From positions 868,001 to 932,000 of the forward strand of contig CM060506.1 in the NCBI GenBank assembly GCA_030544225.1: a DNA stretch of 64,000 nucleotides, read 5' to 3'. The notes beneath the pieces were generated by a model. It had not been told where the DNA came from and did not search any database. It was given only the letters and a program-made list of their open reading frames with translations. The stretch is from Skeletonema marinoi. Its lineage: Eukaryota > Bacillariophyta > Thalassiosirophyceae > Thalassiosirales > Thalassiosiraceae. The translations under genes and the position numbers were made by a program. Shown in pieces: positions 46,239 to 57,432 of this stretch (its first letter is position 1; every line of letters begins with the position of its first letter).

Positions 46239-47381
46239 ATGCATTACATACAGCAGACTGTCATTGGTCCTATCTGTACATCTCCCGGATGCCAATGTAC
46301 AGTTAGCAATAAGACTAGATTATTCTCTTGTAGCGCCAACACAATCAATGCTCATTGGAAGGCGAAGAAATGTTTCAATGGCAAGCAAAGTGTAAGAGGT
46401 GTACACGCACAACTGAGAGAAAGACTCCGTTACCTTCACACAACATCCATCGGCAACAATGACATTGCATTCCAACACTTTCGAGTGGGCGATGAAGGAG
46501 TGACAAGAAGAATGCAATATCACTGTTCCCACTGCGGGTTAGTTGATAAACCAACTAGGCTACTCAGGCAACATTGTCGACCACCAATGAGTGACGAAGT
46601 TGAGGGGAGGAAGTGGAAGTGCCCTGGCACACCTGTGAATGATTACGTTCTGAAAAACAAGTACAATCAAATGGTGCCGGAGTCGTTCTTCATGGCTATG
46701 GTCGCCGGTGACTCACCTCTTCGGCGATTGCAACCTGACCTACTAATAGTTCCTCAAACTATTCCACCGCCACCGCCACCATCACCACCAACACCTGTTG
46801 GAGTTCAACAGCACATTGCAGGGGCAACACCACCAACATCATCAACATTGTCACGGCCCAAAAAAAGAATCAAAGTGTCACCGCGTCAACTAAGCGAAGT
46901 AACATCTCCACAATACATCCCTCCAACAGGCCGTCACCGTATTGTTATGGAACAGATACGGTTGTTGGATCATGTTGGAGCTGAAAACCATTACGATTTC
47001 TTTTTACACATCTGCCTCGGCACTGGAAATTTGACCCAAAGGTTGCTGGCAATGGCACTGACCTATCGTACTCCATTTGATCCCGATCGAGATGACCCTC
47101 ACTTGAAAGTGGTGTTGAGGGCTGCTGATCTATGGTTTGTGTCACAGAGTGCAAACATCGACGTCAAGCTCATGAGTGCAAACATGCAAGCAGCGTTGTA
47201 TCGAGTGGGGACCAATGTGGATAACGACGACTCGGATCTCCTTGGAGGGAAGACATTTGTTCCAACCAATGATCTCCAACATGTGAAGAAGGAGGTGAAG
47301 TATTTCCTACAATTTTTATTTCGAGAGGGCCATGTGCATCAGGACCTAAAGCAAAAGGTTTTTTTGCCCCATACTCCGTAG
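46239..47381 (+). CDS. Zinc-finger protein fragment, possibly OrsD/RecQ-associated
   Basis: The 380-codon open frame begins at 46239. The N-terminus has paired cysteine/histidine clusters (ICTSPGCQC ... HWKAKKCF; YHCSHCG ... LRQHC) that look like C2H2-type fingers, similar in spacing to those joined to RecQ-like helicases in fungi (OrsD-type). A proline run (PPPPPPSPP) at about 182-190 separates this from a helical C-terminal domain (LLDHVGAENHYDFFLHICLG). The last 13 residues come from repeat R, so the true C-terminus is lost. It may be the N-terminal part of the same gene family as the helicase at 36302. The assignment is tentative. Confidence 0.5.
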   Translation: MHYIQQTVIGPICTSPGCQCTVSNKTRLFSCSANTINAHWKAKKCFNGKQSVRGVHAQLRERLRYLHTTSIGNNDIAFQHFRVGDEGVTRRMQYHCSHCGLVDKPTRLLRQHCRPPMSDEVEGRKWKCPGTPVNDYVLKNKYNQMVPESFFMAMVAGDSPLRRLQPDLLIVPQTIPPPPPPSPPTPVGVQQHIAGATPPTSSTLSRPKKRIKVSPRQLSEVTSPQYIPPTGRHRIVMEQIRLLDHVGAENHYDFFLHICLGTGNLTQRLLAMALTYRTPFDPDRDDPHLKVVLRAADLWFVSQSANIDVKLMSANMQAALYRVGTNVDNDDSDLLGGKTFVPTNDLQHVKKEVKYFLQFLFREGHVHQDLKQKVFLPHTP

Positions 47382-47785
47382 AAATCCGGAGTGTGGGGTA
47401 CCCCATACTCCGAACCCTGGCCCCATACTCCGTACCAGCTACTGCTAACTGTTTTGCACTGTCTTAGCTCTTCAAGCAAATATCATCTCTGATCCGGTCA
47501 AATCTCCAATCTCGCTCACAGCACAAAGCTCACAAGATGGGGAGCCCATTCTCACTAGCTACAGCAAGTCACAATACCGGAGCAATTAATTATATACATA
47601 GATATACTTTGACGGCTGTCTTCACCATATTCGTGCGCAGCTGTCCGCCGAATATCATTCCCACCACTGATGTATCCGCTGCCGTATTACAGCACATCGG
47701 CAGCGGCGAGCACGAGATCGTCGCTCAACACGATCCCCCCAAAGACAGCGCCTCTCTGTCCTCCCCAATCAATTATCCCCATAGT
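47345..47785 (+). repeat. Dispersed repeat R, copy 2
   Basis: This matches 37656-38093. Here the three boxes read CATACTCCG and the hairpin arms have changed together (ACTCCG / CGGAGT). The zinc-finger frame at 46239 runs into its first bases and ends there. Confidence 0.7.
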
Positions 47786-48486
47786 TAAGAGGATTTTTTC
47801 ATCTTTTTGTTCCGGATGTCCATGAAATCTTGGGATTTGCTCCCTGACTATGTATAGAAGCCATCCGTGTTACTTTCTCCCTACCACAAGTCTCTTTTGG
47901 CCTTGTCTAGGCCCTTTTTCATGTAAGAAGTCTATTTCTTGCAATTCATTTTTTTGTGAGGGGGGGAAAAGGGGGAAAGTGGGCAAAACAGAGGAATAGT
48001 TTTTTCCTTGCGCCAAAAATGAATGAGAAGGCCCATGAGAACCCCAGTTGTCACATCTTTGATTTTACAGGTTAACCCCCAGCTTCCCTTATCCAAGATT
48101 CAAATAGGCATTGACTTTCTTTTCTTTTTTGTCTTTTTTGTCTCTTTTGTTCTTTTTGAGGCCCAACACATGAACTTGCAGGCCCAACACATGCGAGCGG
48201 CCAGTCTGCCGCTTGCACACTCCACCTAGCCCATGGCAACATGCCGCAGATGACAGAGCTACATCGCTATCCCTTTGGATTGCAGGTCGCCATCATTTGC
48301 AGCTGTTGAAGCCACTACCGACTCCCGGCCGCCGCCTCTGCCGCCGCCCGCCTTCGCCGTTGGTCACACACCGGCAAGAACACAAACCTGCTCGTCGTCG
48401 ACTCCGCATCTCTTCCATCGGCGATTCTTCCGACACCACCACTGCCGCTACCGCTGCCGCCGCCGCCGGTCTCCCAGTTGTCGGCC
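47786..48486. other. Possible promoter and leader of the 48487 gene
   Basis: This is 700 bp with long pyrimidine-rich tracts (about 48110-48150). Short open frames occur, but none is convincing. No element ends were recognised. Confidence 0.35.
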
Positions 48487-49198
48487 ATGTTTCACCTTTT
48501 CAATCTATTCACAAAGAGAGGAGATGATCAGAACAATAAAAGCAGCAGCAGCAGCAGCAGCAGCAATCCTGCCCCTCCTCCATCATTCGGAGACATGAGA
48601 AGCGACGACGTAAACAAACGCCGCGACTCCTTCAGGTATCATTTCATCGGCAGCGGCGACAACGATAGAACCGACTTCGACAACATCTCCATCTACAGTG
48701 AAAAAGCAGCAGCAGTCATTAAAGTTTATTGTGTAGACACTGTCACAATTTCTGGAGGGCAAATAAGGCACAATCCAAAGTCCGGCTACAAGAAGGGATG
48801 GTTTCTCCTCTCTAGTTATCCATCTAATATTTGGGTGAAGGAAGAGCATCGATCGAGTATAATGGACTTTATTCGCAGCAGGCCTTCGCTTGGATTCGAG
48901 CCGCTACCGAGCAGTTCATCTACGCTGCTGTTGAACAGCCGCATCAAAATGGATCCGCTGACGTTTAGCAGCATGTTTATCAAGTTTGCTATCGGCGAAG
49001 TTTTTATCCAAGAGTACGGCCAGAAAGCTCATGTGGACTGGATGTTGAGCAGAATGAGATCTGCCCGCAACGCCGACCCTGGTTGCAACATCACCTTTGA
49101 TGCCGCCACGGTGATATCTGCCCATCAATTATCCTCGCTACTTGGCCATAACCATCCCCCCAGCGGTGATAGTTTGATAACACTGGTGTTGCCGTTTA
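48487..49198 (+). pseudogene. Unknown gene interrupted by E copy 2 (possibly host)
   Basis: From the ATG at 48487 an open frame of 237 codons runs up to the E insertion, then 43 codons into E. It begins with a serine run (about residue 20) and an Arg/Asp-rich stretch (DVNKRRDSFRYHF). The central part (VYCVDTVTISGGQIRHNPKS, then GWFLLSSYPSNIWVKEEH) looks folded. The function is not recognised. Its continuation should lie beyond E copy 2, outside the window. It is the best candidate here for a host gene. Confidence 0.5.
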
Positions 49199-49764
49199 TA
49201 AACTGGTGTGTCTCTGCAGTGCTTTTTGTGCGTTGTGTGCTGGTCTGTGTGGCTGGGCCTTGCTGCAGTGTGGCCCTCGGGGCCTTGTGCTGGTTGTTGT
49301 GTTTCCTATCATTTAGTCACTATGTCTGACTATAAAGTTGCTCTGCAATACTGACTGTGTTCTTACACTTCTCACTTTTGTTATTGGTATGGTTATTTAT
49401 CACCATTTAAGAAGTTGGTTAGTGCACTATTTTACCTGCTCACTTTTGGCTTCTCCCCCTTTTTGCCCGTTGACGAAGTTTCCTTCCGTTAAAATGTTGG
49501 CAACCCCACTATTTTAACTGCCCAGGCTTTGAGTTCTTCTCGTTATACTCGTTAGCTGAGTAATTTATTCACTCAGTCTATCGCACTTCTATATTCAAAG
49601 AAGTTAGCGAGTAAGGGCGGCAAAGCGAAGTAGGTGTCACTAGGTAATATGTTGTATAACTCGTGTCACAATAACAAGTGGGATTTGCTTTTAATTGTCT
49701 TGGCTTTTGGCTCCCCTTGTTCGTTTTCCTCGGTTTGTTTTCATTCTATCTGGTTATTCTCCTT
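49199..49764 (+). other. E 5' terminal region, copy 2
   Basis: This is the inverted match of 29600-30165. The GGCCCTCGGGGCC motif is at 49272-49284 and the TATAAAGTTGCTCTGCAATA motif at 49331-49350. A promoter-like GCCCGTTGACGAAG block is near 49467-49480 and the hairpin at 49489-49519. No gene is seen. Confidence 0.7.
49489..49519. repeat. E-type hairpin near the E 5' end (copy 2)
   Basis: Inverted copy of 29846-29876. Confidence 0.65.
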
Positions 49765-50148
49765 TCATTCTAGGCTTGGTCTGTAGCACGAATGTTGCAT
49801 GAATACTATTGTCTTTGGCACATTATTCCGTACTTCGTATCGACAAGCTGGCCTTTTCATATTAGGCGCGCTCGTCTTGTGATACTCCTCGTCATCCATG
49901 TAATCAAGAATTATCAGCTCGTCGAATTCGTCGGGATATTGTTCTTTTATTGCTTTCCTGTAACCAGGAATTATCTTTTTTGCTAAGTTACTGTCGCCGC
50001 TCGCTTGTTTTATTATCTTTGTTACCACAGCGTTGCCCAGTGCATTATTTGCCAGGCCTAATTCCATTCTAAGCTCATTTGACAATGCAGTGATTGTGTC
50101 AACACTATGTATTTTGCTCCCGTTTTGTCCTATATTTCTATTGTTCAT
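49765..50148 (-). CDS. Unknown 127-aa protein (E cargo, copy 2)
   Basis: The translation is identical to 29216-29599. B3 lies 110 bp upstream of the ATG, so its divergent promoter region is interrupted. The stop lies about 570 bp from the 5' tip of E. Confidence 0.6.
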   Translation of the reverse strand: MNNRNIGQNGSKIHSVDTITALSNELRMELGLANNALGNAVVTKIIKQASGDSNLAKKIIPGYRKAIKEQYPDEFDELIILDYMDDEEYHKTSAPNMKRPACRYEVRNNVPKTIVFMQHSCYRPSLE

Positions 50149-50257
50149 GGTAGGTCGTGTGTTGTATGTTGCTTGTCTTGGTCCTTTCCTCTGCTCTTCT
50201 TTACCATCATGGACCAATCTACTTACTTAAGTAGTTGCTCACTTATTGGTGGTGTAA

Positions 50258-52330
50258 TCACCATGGCGCCGTACAGCCTGTCAGCGTGCCAAGTGGTGAG
50301 AGTGTTCTGTGCTGTAATGCGGGCCCTCGGGGCCTCTCCCACTATGTCTCTGGGGAATGTTTTTCTTACAAGGTATCCGACTGTAAAGTTGCTCTGCAAT
50401 GCTAAATTTTGGCTAAGTGTGCTCGCCCCCCGCCCCCTCTTCGTTTTTGCGCGCGCGCGCCACGTTGCTTCTCAAAGATTTTTCGGATTTTTTTTCGAGC
50501 TCACAGCAGCCACACGCCACACACAAAACAACCATGGCGAGATGGCTTCCTTGCGCTTACAAGGCAACCGCCGGGAGTTAATTAGTGATCAGCATGTGTA
50601 TCTTGTTGATCCCATCGCCACGGCGCAGCGACTGATATGCGGCGATTTCAACGTATCAAGCTAGTTGATGTGATCTACGGCTCTACATATCGCCGGCGAT
50701 GTATCGACACGATAATGAATAGCCACCGAGTTGAAGGGTGGGGTGTGCCATTAGAATACAATTATTTTGTCATGCAGCCAATATCAAACAACGAAATTAT
50801 TTGGATTCGGTCGATCGCCTTCATTCTTCCACCACCCCCAACAGCATGGCACGACAATTGCCTGCATCGACGACATCGAACATGCACACCACGCATCCTC
50901 TTCTATCGGAGATCAAGAGGAGCATGTGCCGCAATAGATATGTGGCAATCTACATCTTTTATCGAAGGGGTAGTGGATAATGTTGATACGCATAAAACGA
51001 GTGTGGTGACGAGTTTAGATTAATTAAGTGACGGCAACAAATAACAATTAACATCGGTCAAATATCTTCGGGCAAACCAAACTTCAACGCATGAAACAAA
51101 AGCAGCGGCAGAGCAGCAAGAGCAGCAGCACCAATGTGAAGCAGAACTACATGTCACCCTTACGGATAAAGCAATCACCAACTGCTTAGCAATGTCAGAA
51201 AGGGAGAAAGAAAACCAACACCGCTGGCTCAAAATGCAAGCTGAAAACGCAGCATTTCAAGTAAGATTGGAAACGCTGATCATCGAAACCAACAGCGGAG
51301 GATCACATCCAACTCCAACAAAGCGTGGGGGGAGAACGGCGGGGGGAGAGGTCAGAAGGGATTACTATCAGCTTCCGCCAATTTAACCGGCAACTCAACA
51401 AAGCGTGTGGGGAGAAGCGTGGGGGCGGGAGGCCAGAAGCTCCGTCTGCCAATAAATAAAACCAGAACCTGGTTTTATTCTGGGCGAATAGTGGCATGAG
51501 AGAAGAGACTAACATCATAGCTGTCCAAAAACACTTCAGCGAACACTCATTGAAGAATATTGAAGAATCAAATCAACTGAGTCACCGATCCACCACACTG
51601 CCATACAACAATTAGCCATCACCATCAAACATCATCTTCAGGCAATCCGACATTCCAAGCACACAACAAAAACAGCAGCAGCAACAACAACAACAATAGA
51701 GTGCACAGATCTATGTCACCAATCACAAACTGGAACACACATTGGAAGATCGAATTCAACTAAATCACCCGACCTCCAAACTGTCATGCAACAATTAGCC
51801 ATCACTATCGAACATCATCTTCAGGCAATCTGACATTCCAAGCACGCAACAAAAACAGCAGCAGCAACAACAACAACAGAGTCACAGATCTATTTACATG
51901 ACATGCATTTTCGCAGCAAATATCTGAAAGGGAGAAGCAAGACTGCCACCACAATGCTCGAAATACAATCAAAACGCCGACAAAACATATCAATTCAAAC
52001 GATTTCGAGAATGCGGAGCATCTAAATCACTCTGTTTCCTGTATCTCTTTCTCGAAATGAGGGATATAGCCAAATAAAAAGTGGCTTTAAGCCAGGTACT
52101 TCTCGCTTTCTATGTAGGAATCACTACAAAACCTACGCCGGTATGGTCTACAGAGCCTCTACGTGTCCTTCAAGATTTAAATCTCCTAAATCCTTCGTTA
52201 CTAATTCCTACGTGGTTTCCTGTAGAATTGAGTTGGCCCATTTTGGCCCAAACCCTGTATATGGAAATGGAGGCACCTCCGGTTCCCCGGACTCCGCTTT
52301 GCTGCATCTCCCCGGGGCCCCGAGGGCCGA
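50258..52330 (+). mobile_element. Non-autonomous Helitron B3, inside E copy 2
   Basis: The 2073-bp element sits in the divergent spacer between the 127-aa and 277-aa genes. E copy 1 has the empty site near 29103-29115: the flanks GGTGTAA and TAATTTTATTC join directly, so insertion was between A and T with no duplication. It has the same internal layout as B1, including the 133-aa open frame (50263-50664), the 128-aa frame starting at 50637 that overlaps it, and the 64-aa frame at 51192-51386. Confidence 0.92.
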
Positions 52331-52516
52331 TAATTTTATTCGTCGCCAATGGCACTTCTTTTCTCGTTTCCGCCAATCTTTTTCTCGTCTGTCCACCACA
52401 CCACTTGCACATTCTCTGTGTCCTTTCAACTTCACATCATGTAGTGAGTTACATCGATGAGTCAGTTCTGCTCGTTCTAGTGTAATACTATTTGTTTTCT
52501 CAATCCTCTATCATCC

Positions 52517-53350
52517 ATGGTCGATTGGCAATCATCAGTTCCGTCGCGCTCTTGCGTTAATAAGCCCGTCAGTTTGGCGTCTTTGTTGACTCTGATTCGT
52601 CGATTGAATGATGAGCTGTTCAATAGTGCTAGGTCTGTTTACCGCAGCAAAGCTGATTATACTATTGAAGTTGTCACTTCGAGTGTCGTTAGCCAGGAAA
52701 TTGACTCATGTGAATCCTTCTTTGCATCTGGCGGCGTATTGATCTCTACTGCCCTAGCGGTGAATTGGCATACCAGGTCCGGTTTTATGTTTGACGACCA
52801 TTTCTGGCGGCTGTGGGACGTTTTAGTTATGCGTAGTGGTTGGGTTACTTTGGACTTATCATCCTTTTGTTCAATTTACAACATTGGGTGTCGTGGTGAT
52901 TTCTTACCTTTGGTACCAACGTTAGAGCCGTTGTCTTCCCTCGGTCTGACTGTAGATCCTTTGTCATCTTCCATTGTTGGATTTAGCTTATTTAGGGATT
53001 TGTTTGACTTATTCAATTATTTTGTCTCACATAAACGATGGGGGTTTGGCAGCAAGGTCGTTTTGTATGGAGATCGGTCGGTCAGCTATCTCGAGTACCA
53101 AATCAAGCTGTTGGATTTGATGATAACTCGCCTTTCGCCACCAAGCGACTTACTTCACGTGTTTTTAGATTTGAATGAGTGGGGCGTTTGTGCGTCCTCC
53201 TCGTTTGCTTATATTGTTCCTTGTCATGTCGAGGAGTCCAGAGCTGTTTTGTACGTTATGATATTAGTGCTACGATATTCCTTGGTGTTCTCCGTCACAG
53301 CTGATTACTGCCCGAATATTATAAAGTACTGCAATATCAGTCAACTTTAA
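52517..53350 (+). CDS. Unknown 277-aa protein (E cargo, copy 2)
   Basis: This is identical in translation to 28087-28920. The ATG at 52517 is preceded by a CT-rich leader. Upstream, the spacer shared with the divergent 127-aa gene has been split by B3, which ends 186 bp before this ATG. The gene therefore now has B3's 3' tail as its distal upstream sequence. Confidence 0.7.
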   Translation: MVDWQSSVPSRSCVNKPVSLASLLTLIRRLNDELFNSARSVYRSKADYTIEVVTSSVVSQEIDSCESFFASGGVLISTALAVNWHTRSGFMFDDHFWRLWDVLVMRSGWVTLDLSSFCSIYNIGCRGDFLPLVPTLEPLSSLGLTVDPLSSSIVGFSLFRDLFDLFNYFVSHKRWGFGSKVVLYGDRSVSYLEYQIKLLDLMITRLSPPSDLLHVFLDLNEWGVCASSSFAYIVPCHVEESRAVLYVMILVLRYSLVFSVTADYCPNIIKYCNISQL

Positions 53351-53426
53351 ATTATTGTAAGTTAAATTCTAATCACTGCTGTGTAATTTGGTTGATGTTC
53401 CCTGTTCTTGTCGCAGTTCGTTTGCC

Positions 53427-56400
53427 TTATGTTTCTTCCAGTTCGGCTTCAAATGTGTAGTCCTGGTTGTCAAAAATACTTAGCGCAGCTTCCTCAATGA
53501 ATATATATCCTTCCACTTGTTTAGTAGGCTTTTGCCGGACCTGTAGTACCGTTGTTCTTGTTGTTCCCTCTTTGTCGCGGTAATCCGATACTTTGTAGAG
53601 TGGTGGAGCAGCAAATTTACCCGATTTGATCCGTTTGCTATCTTCTTCCCTGTCATCTTCGTCCATGTGGTACATGTATACACTGTGCTCTATATTGTTC
53701 TCACCTAGCCACTGCTTTAGATTCTCGGCATGTCTCTGACCTTCTTCAAAGTGGCCAGTAGAGTAGTATTCAATCTCTCTGTTGTTGCATTGCTCCATAG
53801 TTATTTTGTCTACCTCATCTCGTGTAGTGTTGTATGTATCCAGAATAGCCTGCTTCACATCTGACATGAACATTAGCGTTGTTGGTCGCATGTTGTCCAA
53901 AGGACGCCAGCTGAATCCGCTAAGGTAAGGAATGACATCGTTCAACAACTGTTCAATAGGATTATCCTGTTCAGCATGTGTGCTGCGGTGTATAATGTTG
54001 AAAAATGAGAATTTGTTGAGGAATATGCGATCAATCTCGTGACAATGTAGTAGTTTCATAATGGTCTGTCTTACTTTTCTTCATTGTCCACGATTTCATC
54101 AGTCACGTCTTGTTCAGCGTCTCCCACAGTCACTGCTTGCGCCATAATATTGTACAAGTCGCTGTACTTTCCGCTTTCGCCAGTGCTGGCAATCTTTTGC
54201 AGCACAAGAAGCACTGTCTTATCTTCGATGTGGTCATATCTTTTGGCAACATTTTCTAGCAAGGTTGTCACGGCTGTAGTTCGTGAGTTTTCTGTGTTGT
54301 TACTTCGAGTCTCTCCGTCACCCGAGCGACTCTCGTCATCTTGCGACTCTGACATATCGGCCTGCGTGGTCTTCTTCGGCTTCTTTTTTGTTGTCAGATT
54401 TGTAACGTCTTCTTCCTTCTTCTTCTTCCGTTTCTTCTTTTTTTTAGCTGCTCTTGGCTTATGCTTACCCATCGACAATTTTTGTGTTGTGTTCTTCTTC
54501 TCGGTGTTCTCTACCAGTGGCTCAAAGAGCGAACCCACTATATCAGGGAAGGTCGTGCAATTACCAGATGATACTGACTGGTAATCCTGCAGCCTGACGC
54601 TCTCGTATTTGTCTTCTTCTGTACCCGGCGTCGGTGTTGCTGCCTCAAGATTTTGCCTGAGTGTTGTAGTTTCGCCTCCTACTCCCCTTGGGACCTTACG
54701 GAACTTCTTTTTCCAAAAATACAGACCATTTTTGTCAAACTCCTCCCATGTGATGTTGTTGCCAAGTTCTTTCTCGACGTCTACGAAGGTAGTCACTTTG
54801 TCCCATACATACACCCAAAGTGCGACCATGAGTTTGTTGTACCCTACCAAGCTTCCGCTCGATGTGTAAAGGTGATTCCAGCCCAGAATGTCATACACAT
54901 TACTGAGCTTCTTGACGTCATCGCCGATTACTTTCTTTAAGCTCTCCCTAAGTAGTTCTAATGCTTGTTCGATCGTTCCTTCGTGTTCGCCTGTGAAGTA
55001 TTCCTGGGTAGCCTCATCGTCGGTGAATCTGTCCGGCTGTAAATCCGTTTTCAGCGGTGGATTGAACCCGTATTCTAGCCAGACACTCATGAGCATTTCC
55101 ACGTTAGCAAAGTACAACATATTGCGCATGAAACCCATATCGATTTGCTTGCCCTTTGCTTTCAATGTGTGCGTAATTATCCTGTACTGTATAGTTGTCA
55201 GCACAGTGAGTTGTCCGTACGACAGTCCTGTAATTTAGCAAGATGTGATTTGGAGGTAGGCGTGGTTGTTAGATAAAATACTGGGGACTCCAGCATTTAA
55301 ACGAATTGTGCAAGCCACTTACTCATTCCTTCCCAGTAGAGTGTCTGATCTTTCTGATCTCTTCCCAATGAGTCGATTAGTCTCACGGCATCTTCGCATC
55401 TGCCGAACAAACATGCTGCTGTAAGCAAGTTCTCCAAGAAGACTGCATTGGCTAGCTTGTCATTACCGTAATCGCCTATTTTCTCCCCCAGGTAATCAAT
55501 ATCCGGCATATTCTGCATGTTTCTGTTGAAGCTCAGATTAAAGTACCCGTGCGATGCAAAGTATTCCGCGATTTGCAACCGTTTTTCCCGATCCATTCCA
55601 CCTTGTCTCAGACAGATTTCAAAGATCAGAGGCCCGATAATAAGCAAATTTAACTCGTGAAGGTCAAACGAGTCCTTGGCGCCTTTGGCTGTATCGGAGT
55701 AACTCTCTGCAAAATAACACATCACCATGTCACCCTCTTTACTTTTCACATACACTTTTGGAGTGATGCAGGCTCCTGTGCAAAAGATCTCGTAGTCAGT
55801 AAAGCAACGTAATGGGTTTGCTATCACGGTGTCTTTGCTGACCTCTCCTTTCTTCTTCTTCCCCTTCTTCTTCTTCTTCTCACCATCTTTCTTATTCAAT
55901 TTAAACATCGCTAACTTTCCATCCACCAAGCTCTTATAGAAGCACTCTTTAAAGACTACGCCAGATTCAAAGACGTTTGTGCTGTTCCCCGTTTTCATTA
56001 TTTCTGCAATTTCCATTAAACTGGTTCTTTCCGAACTGACGTGCTTTGCCACTGTAAGTGATGTGCTCCTATCAACACAGGTTCTCAGCGTATTTTTGAC
56101 AGGGTACTCTTTTGTGTTTGCCCGAATTGGAATGCACAATAGTCCATTAACACTCACTTGTTTGGCATCTTTGCCCATAAAAATAGCTAGTATTTTCGTC
56201 TGCAAATCTGTTCCACCTTCCTTCGTCAGCTTGTTCTGGTCGATATTTTTTCCTTCTTTCCTCAGATACTCAGGGGTCAGCTTTTCGCCCTGAGTAGGTT
56301 CTTCCATCGTTAGCTTTGACATTGGATGCGCTTTTCTACCTGCCAAAGTGAAAAAGGATGCAAGTAGGCGATGATTGCCCTCCTCCATGCTGATCATAAG

Positions 56401-57432
56401 TGTATTAATGACGTCGAATGATTTCTTGAACTTCATGAACGCTGTCCAGGCAGAGTCTGATTCGACCTCCTTTTCCTCCTCGTCCTTCCAAATGAACTTA
56501 TTTTGGAAGTTGTGTCGATTGTACTGCTCGGCAAAGTTCTTTCTTCCGTCTGAAGTAGTGACGTTGTTGCTAAACAGCATATTAAGGTCGTCGAGTGATA
56601 ATGCTTGGAAGACTTTTAAATCTTGTGTTTGCTCACAAGGTGTACACTGCGGGCCGCTACTGTGCACCACTGATCCCATCCCATTCATTCCGTCGATGAG
56701 TAATATATCAGTATCTGGCTGTTGTGTGCAAGAATATAATTATCATTAGAACATATCAGTGAAATTGTCGCTTCACATTCAATTGCCAACATTTTAAATG
56801 CACACATCAGAAGAGCTCATCATTAAAATCATGGAGTCTCCATCATTTTATGCGCACGCTTCAAAATAGTTCGTCGTTAAAATGATGGGGTCTCCAGCAT
56901 TTTAACTGCTCACATCAAATGATTTCTCCTTTAAAATCGTGGAGTTGCTTAAATTGCACACACTATCTGGTAAACTTACATTATTCACTCTGTCACACAA
57001 TTCGTCCGTGGTGGGTTTGTTCATTAACAGCACCGAGACAAAGCTGCTCGACATCACATCCCCCTCGGTTAATTTCGCCTCGTTCGGATTCCCGGCGAGT
57101 GTATTTTGCAGCCTACTTGTCGTTTCGGATACAACAGGGTTAGCATTCACACGTGCTTCCATTACGCGTCCGCCAACAACATGCGTTAGTAACAACAGCA
57201 CAGTTGCATGCCACTTCACAACAGATGCAACCTTCATGTTTGAATCACCTGGGTCGACGACTTCGGTAGTCTTGTTCGTCGCAACTTGATTTGCACTGCT
57301 TGTTGTGTCGCCGCCTTGCCCATGTTCCGACGCTGCAACTGTTGAGGTCGTTGCGTTCGCTTCGTCGTCATTGGTCGGCTTCTCAGCCGGCGAACCTACT
57401 CCTTGGCCGTTTGTTACTGCTGTTTTTTCCAT
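53427..57432 (-). CDS. Unknown 1185-aa protein (E cargo, copy 2)
   Basis: Four exons: 57432-56980, 56718-55323, 55227-54075 and 53982-53427, joined by GT-AG introns of 261, 95 and 92 bp. Every junction keeps frame, giving 1185 aa. The N-terminus is Thr/Ser/Ala-rich and includes a short hydrophobic run (VLLLLTHVVGG) at about 75-85. Residues about 155-165 read ILLIDGMNGMG. Further on, SMEEGNHRLLASF is vaguely like the GxHR motif of ParB-type domains, too weak for a call. Two long lysine tracts (about 435-450 and 880-895) could be nuclear or nucleic-acid-binding signals. The family is not recognised. It is the largest cargo gene, convergent on the 277-aa gene (76 bp apart) and divergent from the 955-aa gene. 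Start chosen at the first ATG; the frame is open about 70 bp further upstream. Confidence 0.82.
55272..55300. repeat. E-type intron hairpin in intron 2 of the 1185-aa gene (copy 2)
   Basis: Inverted copy of 25202-25230. Confidence 0.75.
56823..56906. repeat. Pair of E-type hairpins in intron 1 of the 1185-aa gene (copy 2)
   Basis: Inverted copy of the 23597-23679 pair, at 56823-56850 and 56876-56906. Confidence 0.75.

Noticed and set aside
48275-48598. Overlapping open frames rich in Ser/Pro/Ala upstream of 48487
   Set aside because: They are shadows of a CAG/CCG-rich sequence in other frames, with no domain.
54084-55238. Plus-strand Ser/Phe-rich frames opposite the 1185-aa gene
   Set aside because: They are antisense shadows of lysine-rich coding sequence; they mirror exactly in both E copies.
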